Of a stretch of 64,000 nucleotides of DNA, positions 54,341-64,000 are shown piece after piece. Source of the stretch: Aselliscus stoliczkanus (taxonomy: Eukaryota > Chordata > Mammalia > Chiroptera > Hipposideridae); contig CM066729.1 of assembly GCA_033961575.1 (NCBI GenBank), positions 34,010,501-34,074,500 of the forward strand, given 5' to 3'. Numbering within the stretch: position 1 is the first letter of the stretch; each line of letters opens with the position of its first letter. The position numbers and the translations under genes were made by a program. A model generated the notes under the pieces. That model saw only the letters and a list, made by a program, of their open reading frames with translations, was not told the DNA's origin and made no database searches.

Positions 54341-56878
54341 GTGCAGGAATGTAAAATGTTACAGAAATGGTGACACTCATTGAGATTCAACCCTAACTTT
54401 ACCCACTTTGAATTATTTCAATAACAGAAGAAAATCACTGGAGATAAATAGAGGCAAAGGAAGACAAGAAAATGTAACAGCTAACACATTACTAGAAGGT
54501 CTGTTTAGGAAAACAATTAGATTTTGAAACTCAGATTTGAATGTGCATATGAATTACCTGGAAACTGTTAGATGATGAGAGATTGCTGAAGCATAGCTTG
54601 CAAGATTGTCTCATGACCTTCAGAGGTTGCTGGACTCCTCCACTCACTCTACCTGAATACAAATAAATGAAAATAAAACAAACAAAAAAGTCATGCAAAC
54701 AAACAAAAAATAAATTCAAAAAACAAAAACAAAAAAACACTGCAAAAGACAAAATGCACCAAACAATTAAGGATATGATTTTATTGTGGCTCTTACAATT
54801 GCGAAAATGTTTATCAATGAGGAACATCTCCAAGGAGGAGACAATTAGGGGTTTCATAAAACAAAAGGAGTGATTGAGGAAGCAGGGAGATGGGCTTTAT
54901 CTTAGAATATAATGCACAGGGTGGTCTCTTGCAATTAGTACAGTAAACATTTTTTGGTTCAAAATTAACTTTCTAATTCTCTGAAACCCTGTCATGTCTG
55001 ATTAAGCCATTTTCTCTAAGAATGCTGCAATATTGGTTGCCAATTCTCTCCTGGAGTAAATATTCTCTAGTTCTAACTACAATGGGCAAAGAAATGACTT
55101 TCATTTTGATATCAGATCCCCAGTCCAAAATAACAATAAAAATTGATGATGGAATAAAGCTGGCACAGTACAAAGTTAAATCCTAAAGTTCTAAAACATT
55201 ATTATGTTTGAGCCTTTGACTCTTCATCAGTGTTGAGGGAAGCAATGAAAAGAGAGACTTTGAAAGATATGACTTCAAATTATTTCTCAGAAATAATACT
55301 CCTCTTGGCACATGTGGGAGAGAGTTTGTTGTTCTTTTTCTTAAGTTAGAGATTCATAGACATAGACATGTAACTACATGAAGAAAGCATTTCAAGTGAA
55401 ATGGGGAGTGGGGAGGTATGGAAGTATCCACCATAAACAATGATCAAAGAAAGTCAGACAAAGAAAATGTAGTTAGTGATATTTGAGGCAGTTCAAAACA
55501 AAATTAGAATGGCTAGATTCCTATATCTGACGTATTTTTGGATTGTATGAAGAAAGATGTTTCATAAGTTGTTGTCACTCCCATCAGAGCACTTGTAAAG
55601 ACAAAATACACAAAACAAAACCACTGGGAAGTATCAATGCTCTGAAATTTTAGTAAGAACAAAGAGAAAAGATGACAGTATGAGAAAATAATTGCTACTA
55701 TGTGTGCACATGTACATGTTTAAACTGATTTGTTTAGTTCTTTCTGAATTATAATTTATAAGACATGTTGATATTTGGAATTCATAAACCATCTCTACAC
55801 ACAGGCAGGTTTTCTAAATTAAAATTTCCTTCCTCCACATATTTTTTCTTTTCATTCTTTTTTTTTTTGTCCTACCAGCTAGGTTGTCCTTAGTTCTTTT
55901 CGGAAAATACTTAGTCTGTGTATAATTACTGTAAGGTTAACCCTTTCTTAGGACTCTGGTCACTTTGTAGGGCTAGGTTTAACAAAGGTAAGGTTATCAG
56001 GTTGATTTATCAGGGTGAAATCTCTTTACCATCCCTCACTGAATTTCTCTTTAAATCTGCTTCATCCCATCCTCACCTTCACACATAATATTGATATCCT
56101 CATTTGTGAAAACTGAGGCCCACCTAAGCATAGGATAAGAAGAGCCAGGCAGTTGGTTAATGCAGGAGTTAAGAAGCCTTCATGGGGACTCTGGCAGAGT
56201 CACAGCTATGAGTGAGAACTGTAAGGAGAAAGCACTGGGGATGAAGAGCTGGTTTTTATGGGTCTCCAAGGGCTGCTGCCTAGTGTTGCTAAATATTACA
56301 GTTACTATTTGCAAAATAGCCAGAATTCACATTGTAAATGAAATCTCCCTAATTAAAAAAAAAAAAAAAAGCCTTCTCTTTCTGTCTCTCTCTCTGCTTT
56401 GTCTCTCCCTTTTTCTTTTTCTGTTTGTCTTTTTTAATATAATACATTTTGAATATAATGTAATACATATCTGGGAGCACTAGTTGGAAACATTTGATCA
56501 TCTTGTTTGATATTTTTAAAAACCGGTACTAAGTAAGAATATATTAACATTGTATTAGAAATCTCTTCAAATAGTTGGCACTAGGATTGATATGCCAAGA
56601 ATAGCAGTTTCATTAAACAGCTAGAATGTGGCTCTAAGAAACTGTCTAGCCAAGCAAATAAATCTTGCATAGAATCCCAAAATATTACTGTTGACTGGGG
56701 CAAAGTCTTGTGAGATATTTATCTATAAAAGTTGTACTTCAATCTGTCAGCTGTGGACTTGGGGGAGGATTTAGGTAATATACTTGATAGAAATTAGTAT
56801 GTTTTCTCAATTTTAGAAATGTTTGCCATTCATTATTGTTTTCTAAACACCAAATTTTCTAATTTTTTAAACATCATT
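54341..56878. other. AT-rich intergenic DNA
   Basis: A-rich CAAAA repeats at 54,665-54,740, poly-A at 56,356-56,371 followed by a CT-rich patch. No element with ends was recognised. A faint MIR trace lies at 56,097-56,125. Confidence 0.45.
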
Positions 56879-56879
56879 T

Positions 56880-56930
56880 TTCTTTTTTTCTTTTCTTTTC
56901 TTTTTTCTTTTTTCTTTTCTTTTCTTTTCA
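56880..56930. repeat. (TTTTC)n microsatellite
   Basis: Imperfect TTTTC/TTTTTC units, pyrimidine-pure. Confidence 0.9.
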
Positions 56931-57824
56931 TGGAAATGGTAGAGAAACTCAGTAAGCCATATCAGTAGACCCAAACCAGACATATTTACACAACACGTTC
57001 GCTATAGAGGTGGTGATACAACTGGATTCCTGTTATTTTCATACAACTCTTGATGACGACTTAGAGATTATTTTAGATTAGTGGTTCTCAGTTTTGGCTT
57101 CACATTAAAATCACTTGAGGAGTTTTTTAAAATTCTGATGCCAACAGTTAAATGAGAGCCTTTTGGTAGGATATAGGAGGGATAAAGACATGAATAATTT
57201 TTTAGCTCTTTAATTTGAGCAGAGAATTAGCTAAATTGCCTAGAATTCTCCATTAAAACAGGTGGTTATAAGAATCTTAAAAACCATGAGGACCAGATTG
57301 ATCGATCATTCATTTAACATGTATGTTTAAATGTATTAAATGCTGACTCTGCATTAAATAGCACTTTGCTTGTGAGGAGGAGCGATATGCAAAAATTAAT
57401 AAAACATTCTCTGGTCTGTCAAAGGTAGAATCTAATGATAGAAGACAATTTTATGAATGAGTAAGTGAAGTGTTAAAATTGCTTTGGTAGAACTAGGCCT
57501 ATAATAGTAGGGGAAAGCCAGTTTGATTTGGAACTTAATTGAGTTCTAGGAGGAAAAAAATCACACAGGAATTGTCCCTTGAGTGAACCTGAACAATGAA
57601 TAGGTGGGTATTTTTTGCCAAAATAGATTGGGATATTGGAAGGGATACAGTCAGCATAGGTGAGAACACTTTGTCCACCTTTGATCCACAGAAGACAAAC
57701 AATCCAAACAAGACTCACAAGCTGATTTTACTAACTAAAATTTAGTACATAAACAATTGTTACATGTCTTGTTTTCATTAATGTTATTAGATAATTAACT
57801 TTAAAGTTTTGATTATACCTGTCA
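56931..57824. other. AT-rich intergenic DNA
   Basis: Apart from the small hAT fragment at 57,079 nothing is recognised. Confidence 0.45.
57079..57142. mobile_element. hAT (MER5-type) terminal fragment
   Basis: AGTGGTTCTCAGTTTTGGCT then TTAAAATCACTTGAGGAG is a hAT-Charlie terminus. No second end was found. Confidence 0.5.
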
Positions 57825-58014
57825 GAGTAAAATTTTCAAACTGTAATGTATATCATAACCATCTGGAGTGCTTCTTAAAACACAGATGGTTGCCACCCCT
57901 ACCTTGCTTCCTGATTTATAGGTGGGGGTGGGACCCAAATTATGCATTTTCACCAAGTCCCAGGTGCTGCTGATGTTGCTGGTGATCCAGTGACTACATT
58001 TTGAGAAACACTTC
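57825..58014. mobile_element. MER5A-like hAT element
   Basis: TTTTCAAACTGTAATGTATA, ATCATAACCATCTGGAGTGC, GTGGGACCCAAATTATGCAT, CAGGTGCTGCTGATGTTGC and TTTTGAGAAACACT give a nearly full MER5A of about 190 bases. Confidence 0.75.
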
Positions 58015-59870
58015 CATCCTGCAAAGAATACCAGGTTAAGTGATCTGGCCAGGGCTCAGGTAAGGACATTTTTAGTTAACCGTTCCATCTTTTTTAACCT
58101 CCTCACTTGTAAAATAAAGAGGTTGGACTCTATGAAAAGAGAATATAGGTACCCCAGATAAGCTGATAATGAGTATGCTCTCAAATTGAAAATGTTTTTT
58201 AGGAAAGGGTGGGTGTTTTGTGAGAAAAGGGCAAAGAAGTATAACAAAATATTTGATCTCTACTCTGACCTGAGCAGTTCACTTCAATCTCTCAACTTTA
58301 ATACCCAATCAGCCAAACAAAACCCCAGCCAGAATTACTACCCTTTGATGGTAGTTTAGACATCATTGTTCCTCCCTTTGTCATCATCATATCCTCTCAG
58401 AACTGCAAGCTACCTTTTTAGAGTGTGTTTCCAACTTTCAGTCTTGCTCTCTGTGAGTATTTGTATGTATTAATATGTATTTCTGCATCTCATTAAATTT
58501 CCATTGAGATCTTAGCATGTGATGGTTGGGCCAGTGGAGGGAGCTATTTACTTTGGAATCACTGACCTTTTTGGCATACACAGTAGATGGAGCACACTTT
58601 TCATTGCTAGTGAAGAGCCTAGTGCTAAAACATTTATTGTTCTGAGTCAGCATTTTCACTGAGCTAAACTGCTTATTTTGCTTTGAATTTGGAAAGAAAA
58701 GTACCTTATATCAATGTCTCAAAGGATTGTACCTGCAATAGCCTTTGTAACTAAGCAGAAGATTGGGAGAAACTGGGCTTGAAAAGAGATGACCTGTAAG
58801 ACAGAATGAGAGAAAGGCTATTTGCTGAATGCAATTGTTCCTTATTGAGTGAGTTTGAGGGTGCTGAGTCCTAACTCATGTAAGGTATATATTACTCTTG
58901 ATAAGAAAAGGAAATAACAGTCTTTCTGCCTTGGTGTATATTTACTGTTCATTTAGGGTCACATTTGCTTTGGAGCTCCAGAATTAATTATTCATTTTAA
59001 TAGAATGAGTAGTTATAAGTTGATTAAATATACTGTAGAATTGTAGGACTGATGAATAATGCCACTAATCTGAAGAAGACCAGGTATGTGAATTAAAATG
59101 AATATTTAATAACGGCTGATAAAAAATAAAAACATGAGGCTTCCGTACTATGAAATTTACCTTTAAACTCAAAAGCTAAAAGTTTCTCTGTGTTACCTTA
59201 GTTATGCTTTTCTGTGACATGGTATGGTTCATGATAGTTCAGTATATCTGGTAAACTTACAATTCACAATTTTTTTTCTTTACTGAGTATTTATGAGATT
59301 GCTTACGATGATAACAGCAGCTTAATTTATAAGATATTCATTGGTTTCTTTCTATTGCTCCAACTGTATAAAATTTTAGCATAGTTAACATTTAATTGAA
59401 AATGATAGTCCAAAAGAATGGAGAGGGAAGATAACCTAAGAGTCAGGAGTTTTAGAGTTGGCTTCTCCTCTTCTACAGTGTGATTTTATAAAAACTATTT
59501 ACTGTTAGTAGACTTTATTCTCCTTAATTTAAAATTATAAGGTTCAACTTCTAGACTTTTCCAGTTTCCGTAATTTTTTATTTATTTATTTTTTCAAATG
59601 ATTCTCGTTTAGAATTAGGCCACTTTATATACCAAAGTAAACTGAAAAACTACATATTTTAAAATCATGTTCTTTCAAAAACAGATTTATATTTGAATAA
59701 TATTCTAAATTCCATGTTATATGGGTAGAAACACATATATTTAATCTTATAATTTGTCATCAGGTATTTGAGAATTAGTAGTAGTATATTTACTACTATA
59801 ATTTTTAGTTATTAAAATTACTATTTCCTCTTTATTTTTACCTAATATACATTTATCATTCTTACAATCC
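58015..59870. other. AT-rich intergenic DNA
   Basis: About 1.85 kb without recognised repeats or motifs. Confidence 0.45.
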
Positions 59871-59875
59871 AAAAA

Positions 59876-59910
<35 letters not shown>

Positions 59911-59914
59911 AATC
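59871..59914. repeat. (AATA)n microsatellite
   Basis: About ten AATA units with no SINE body beside them. Confidence 0.95.
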
Positions 59915-61600
59915 CCCAAGACAAAATAATTATGGTTTAGTTAGAATTTTTTTAAAGTAAACAATGAAAATCAGCTTAGATTTATATGAAGGAAGATAAT
60001 ATCAAAGAACTTTATATGATGCATGACATAGTCATAAACTTTATTTTTCAAAAAGAAAGCTCTAAATGTGATCGTGATAAAATTATTGATGGAAACTAAA
60101 ATATTAACCACAATTTTAGAAAGCTGACTGCAGGTTTTAGAAATCCTACTAATTCCTCTAAAATATTGTTATACCATTCTTATTTAGACTGAGAACCTTG
60201 AGAATTGCTTTTCAGTTTAATCCAGTAGCTTAAGCTCTATGAATCATTTGGTGGTGATTTTCTATTGATAGCTACTGGTTATGTGTGGTAAAAAAAAAAA
60301 AGTTCAGAAGCCTTTGCAGGGCAATTTGGTTTTGCAGGGCTCTCTCTTCCTACTAAAAAATTAGAAACATGACCTTGATTTTCGTCTCTTGCTGAGGGGG
60401 TTATTACTTCATGATAATATACAGATTTTGATTTTGAATTGCATTTCAGGCAATCAGAGATGTTACTAAAGATCTTATTTTATATGCTGGTAACTGTGTA
60501 GTTTTTGTTTGTATATCGCATCCCCAGAAAGCATTAATATGGTGTTCTTAAAGTCAAATTTAGGAGGAAATAATGGAGAATTATGGGCATCGTCATTATT
60601 CGTTGATTATTATTATCTTTTATACAAAGTATTCTCTGAAAATATAAGTTGGATTTATTTGATAACAACTTCCTTCTGCCTTTCCTTGTCTCTCTATTTT
60701 TAATATGTTAAGTTCTTTTTGATTTGAAACTAGAGCCCTCTAACTTTTTGTGTAAAGACATTTCTAAATGGTTTGCCATCTATTAATCTTATATTCTTCT
60801 TAACAAAAAATTCATAATCATCTCTCTTAGCAATTCAGAATCATAACTCTTATCATATAAATTTCACCTTGGCCGCATGCATCCAATTTTATAGTCCCCT
60901 CTCCTGGCCTGAAATCACTAATGATAACCTGAATGTCACAAGACAATGAGGATTGCCCATCAGTTGCAGAGCCTAGTGAACTGTGTAATGAAATCTTGTT
61001 GTTTGCTTTCTTTTTTTAGTGAATCTTGGCACATTTTCAGCAGCTTAGTGATATGGCTCATTTCATCACTTCGCAACTTTTTGCGTCATTTTACGAACCA
61101 TTACAGAACTTCATTTCATTTTGTATACCTACTAAGGCAGTGCCAAAATAATCGGCACTGGAATAGCTAATAGGCACTAAAACAAGATAATGACTACAAA
61201 GGAAAGTATCAATATGGTAAGAAATCGGATTTTTACACATTTTAAAAAGATTTTAAGACTAAAAAGGCAAATGGATGCTTAGTATTAACAAATAAATAAA
61301 TGAATACATACATAAAAGGATTATAAAATAAAATCTGTAAGTCCCTTTTTGATATATCTCTCCCATTCCTACTTTTAATAGTTTGTGTTTTTTCCTTCCC
61401 AACTTTTTCTTTTTCCTGTGTGGGCTCGGGGCCAGACTTAATTTGAATTGAAGAAATGGAACTAAGGTGTCATATATTATACAGATGAGACCTAGCACCA
61501 AAATTTGAATGTGTCATACAAATGTATAATAAAAATGTATTTTATGGTTTTGATTTTATATATATATATGTATATATATATATATACATTCATATGGGAT
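59915..61600. other. AT-rich intergenic DNA
   Basis: Short CpG-bearing stretch at 61,070-61,155 in otherwise CpG-poor DNA. A TA repeat is at 61,556-61,590. Nothing else. Confidence 0.4.
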
Positions 61601-61614
61601 CTTCCTTTTTTAAA

Positions 61615-62840
61615 TCAGCAGAGTGTTTATTTAACTGTTCATTATTGATGGACATTTAGTGTTTTTCAGTTTTTTATTCTTACCAACAATGCTGTGAATA
61701 GCAGACTTAGTATATACACTAAGGTACTGAGGTATTTCTGTAAGACAGATTTCTTTTTGGGACAAAGAATATGCACATTTATAATTGCCATTCAAAACAT
61801 GTATACCAGTATACACTAAAACTTATACTGTATGCTAGTCCCATTTCTCTAGGATCTCAATTTTTTTTTTTTAATTGCCGATATGCTGGTTGAAACATGT
61901 TTATTTTGAACTTGGCTATTATCCTAGAATACATTATTTTAATGTATGTATCATTTGTGGATAATATAATATGACACAATAATATCACATATAATATTAG
62001 GAATAGGCATTGAATTTAAATGTTTATTTAGAAGTTAGAGATCTTTGAATACCTTTTCAGTTTTTTCTAAACTTTTTAAGTTTGGTAATTAGGGTATTAT
62101 AAGAAATTGTATGATAATGTAAAAATTTAAGATTATTAGCTAAAAGTTACACATAGACTTTGCTAACATTTAAAAATAGACACTTTTAATCTTTCTCTAT
62201 CCGTAATATAGTTTATTATAGCATTTTGTTTTATTTTGACAAGTCCTAAAAAATTTTCTCTTTTGTTGATATTTTTTAAAGTCCACATTTGAATTTTTGC
62301 TTGAATTTATTATTGTTGTCTTAGACTATTACAGTATATATATATATTAATTTTCTTAGGCTGTTGTGTTTTCCTCTGATTTATTGAGATAAAAATTTTA
62401 TTTTACTTTTCAATCTCCATTTTTATGACAAATATTTAAGACTGAAATTTTTCAGCTGAGTACCATTTTGACTACAATCACAGATTTTTGAGATGGAGTA
62501 TTGTATTTTTATTGTCTTTTGTTGAGATATTGAGGTATTTTTCTAAGATAGATTTTCTTGTAGTTTGTAATTCCTAAATGATCTGTAATTTGTTTTGATT
62601 TTGTCTTTAAACCATTAAGAGTATTCTAGATTTTTATAATTTTATTGTTCTTTAGACTTTTTTGTTAATTTTTATTAAAATTAATTTATAAATTTGTTAA
62701 TTTTGAGTTTCATTTTAATTTGGTGAGATCATATTCTCAGTATCATTTTTTTTAAATTTGCGAAATAGTTTAAGGTTATCTTCACAACCTAATACACGTT
62801 CTTTTTTGTTTAGTTAGCACGATTGTCTGAAAAACAAGTG
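61615..62840 (-). mobile_element. Very old L1, degraded
   Basis: The stretch 61,620-61,830 (TTATTGATGGACATTTAGTG, ACCAACAATGCTGTGAATAG, ATATGCACATTTATAATTG) follows the antisense order of old L1 3' sequence. The stretch 62,500-62,830 is consistent with antisense ORF2. No frame remains. Confidence 0.5.
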
Positions 62841-63297
62841 CATTTCTCTGTATTAGGCACAAAATATTATGCTCACACATATCAAGCTTGTTAATTTTAA
62901 TACTCAAACTTTTATATAATTAGGGTTTTGTCCTGGAAGTCATTTTTATGTATAAGCTTTCAATCTAATTCATGAATAGAACAATTTACGGATATGTTTT
63001 TTTCTTCCTATAATTATAAATATTGGAAATATATTTAATAGTATCATATGACAAAAGTTTATGATTGTTATTTGTTACGTATATTTGGTCGTATCTACAC
63101 TTCATTAATGTAAACTGTTTTTTTTTTCCCTGTTGTGCTCTGCATTCCATTTTCTTTTCATTATTTGTGTTTCCCTTTATTTTCAATCTTAAGCACTCTA
63201 ATTTAAACACTTGTATACACTATCATGGCAATTTTTAGAATTCTAATCACTGTTCTTTATTTTTTAAATTTAACAAATACTAATTAGTTTCTATTAA

Positions 63298-63298
<1 letters not shown>
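62841..63298. other. AT-rich intergenic DNA
   Basis: No recognised element. It may be further L1 decay. Confidence 0.4.

Positions 63299-63334
<36 letters not shown>
63299..63334. repeat. (CA)n microsatellite
   Basis: About seventeen CA units. Confidence 0.97.
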
Positions 63335-63877
63335 AAGTATTTGAAATAAAGAGGACATCTGCCTCAAAAAGCTCATAATCTATTAAAATTTTTCTTGAGT
63401 GTAAATCACATATATCTTCACTAACATAATTGACATCATTATTTCTAATAATTGTGGAATCATTATTTCTATAAACATTTCTAAGAATTTATTGAGACTG
63501 TTTCAAGAATGCCATGTAAATGTGCTGCCAGATATTGGTCAAAAATCTTGGCTGAAAGCATAAGAAAAGAAAAAGAATGTAGATCTTATAAGTCAAAAAA
63601 TAAATTTTTGAAAGGATATTGAGTAGCTCAAAAAAAAAAAAATTGCTTAACAGTAAATGGAGAGAAATAAGGAAAGTTAGGCAGCACCCAGCCCTGTAGC
63701 CAAAATCATTTCAGCAAAGCGTTTCCCACTGCCAGTGCTGCTGAGCATTGGATGTCACAGCTTGCACTACTGCTACTAGAAACACTATTCTTTGGATGTG
63801 ATGCTGCTTCTTTCTGTCTCTGGAAGCCACTGCCACCTCTTGTCACTATAATGAATCATTTGCTTTCTAAATAAGAG
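63335..63877. other. Intergenic DNA
   Basis: G+C rises again from about 63,680 with complex text. No gene or repeat recognised. Confidence 0.4.
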
Positions 63878-63915
63878 CATCGGAGCCTTGTACTCAGGCT
63901 CCGATGTACTCAGGC
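63878..63915. repeat. Short hairpin combined with direct repeat
   Basis: CATCGGAGCC (63,878-63,887) and GGCTCCGATG (63,897-63,906) are perfect 10-base inverted arms around a 9-base loop. TGTACTCAGGC also occurs twice, 16 bases apart (from 63,889 and 63,905). No function assigned. Confidence 0.7.
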
Positions 63916-64000
63916 AATTTGCTCGTGCCCTAACAATAAGGGAGGCTTGGGAAGAATGTCTTTGCCTTTATCTGGGCTCTTTGACTTCTAAAGTCAGGAA

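Noticed and set aside
61070..61158. CpG cluster and GTGCC/GGCAC pair as a transposon end
   Set aside because: No second end, no target duplication and only five-base arms.

Overview
This is a mammalian intergenic window and contains no recognisable protein-coding gene. The organism call rests on repeats. Mammal-wide ancient elements (MIR, L2, MER5A-like, MER20-like, Tigger2-like, an MLT1-like LTR) set the mammalian frame. The young SINEs are tRNA-derived, with clear A and B boxes; one class ends in CCCCAATAAAATCTT. From memory that architecture fits a bat of the rhinolophoid (Yinpterochiroptera) group. Laurasiatherian is fairly safe, bat is likely, and the family is a guess. Every long open frame is either chance or transposon-derived.

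Layout. Positions 1-3500 are GC-richer and nearly repeat-free, with a CpG-island-like core at about 2395-2765, two roughly 60-bp (CT)n tracts, two GTAAGT donor-like sites on the minus strand and octamer motifs. This is the only part that looks like a promoter or regulatory region. From 3500 to 35,000 AT-rich DNA carries scattered SINEs, L1 3' ends, L2, MIR, LTRs and DNA transposons, plus a small GC-rich patch with a strong CTCF-like site at 14,306-14,320. A 5'-inverted L1 lies at 22,236-23,834. A stacked L1/SINE cluster at 24,963-25,536 used the same target sequence twice. From 35,590 to 43,640 there is a deep nest: an old antisense L1 split by a mariner (itself split by an L1 3' end), by a younger antisense L1 carrying four SINEs, by a further short SINE, and by a hAT element. 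From 43,700 to the end the DNA is again AT-rich, with a decayed piggyBac transposase, one more young L1 end, two SINEs, an ERV-like LTR on the minus strand and an old L1.

No genes work together here. What interacts is transposon machinery: L1 endonuclease and reverse transcriptase explain the 9-20 bp target-site duplications around L1s and SINEs, while mariner (TA), hAT (8 bp) and piggyBac (TTAA) remnants show their own target rules. No new biological system was found. The most informative items are insertion-mechanism fossils, a SINE family in long and short forms that share a 5' part, and the CpG/CTCF candidate regulatory sites. Family names for old repeats come from recognition by eye, not from a library search.
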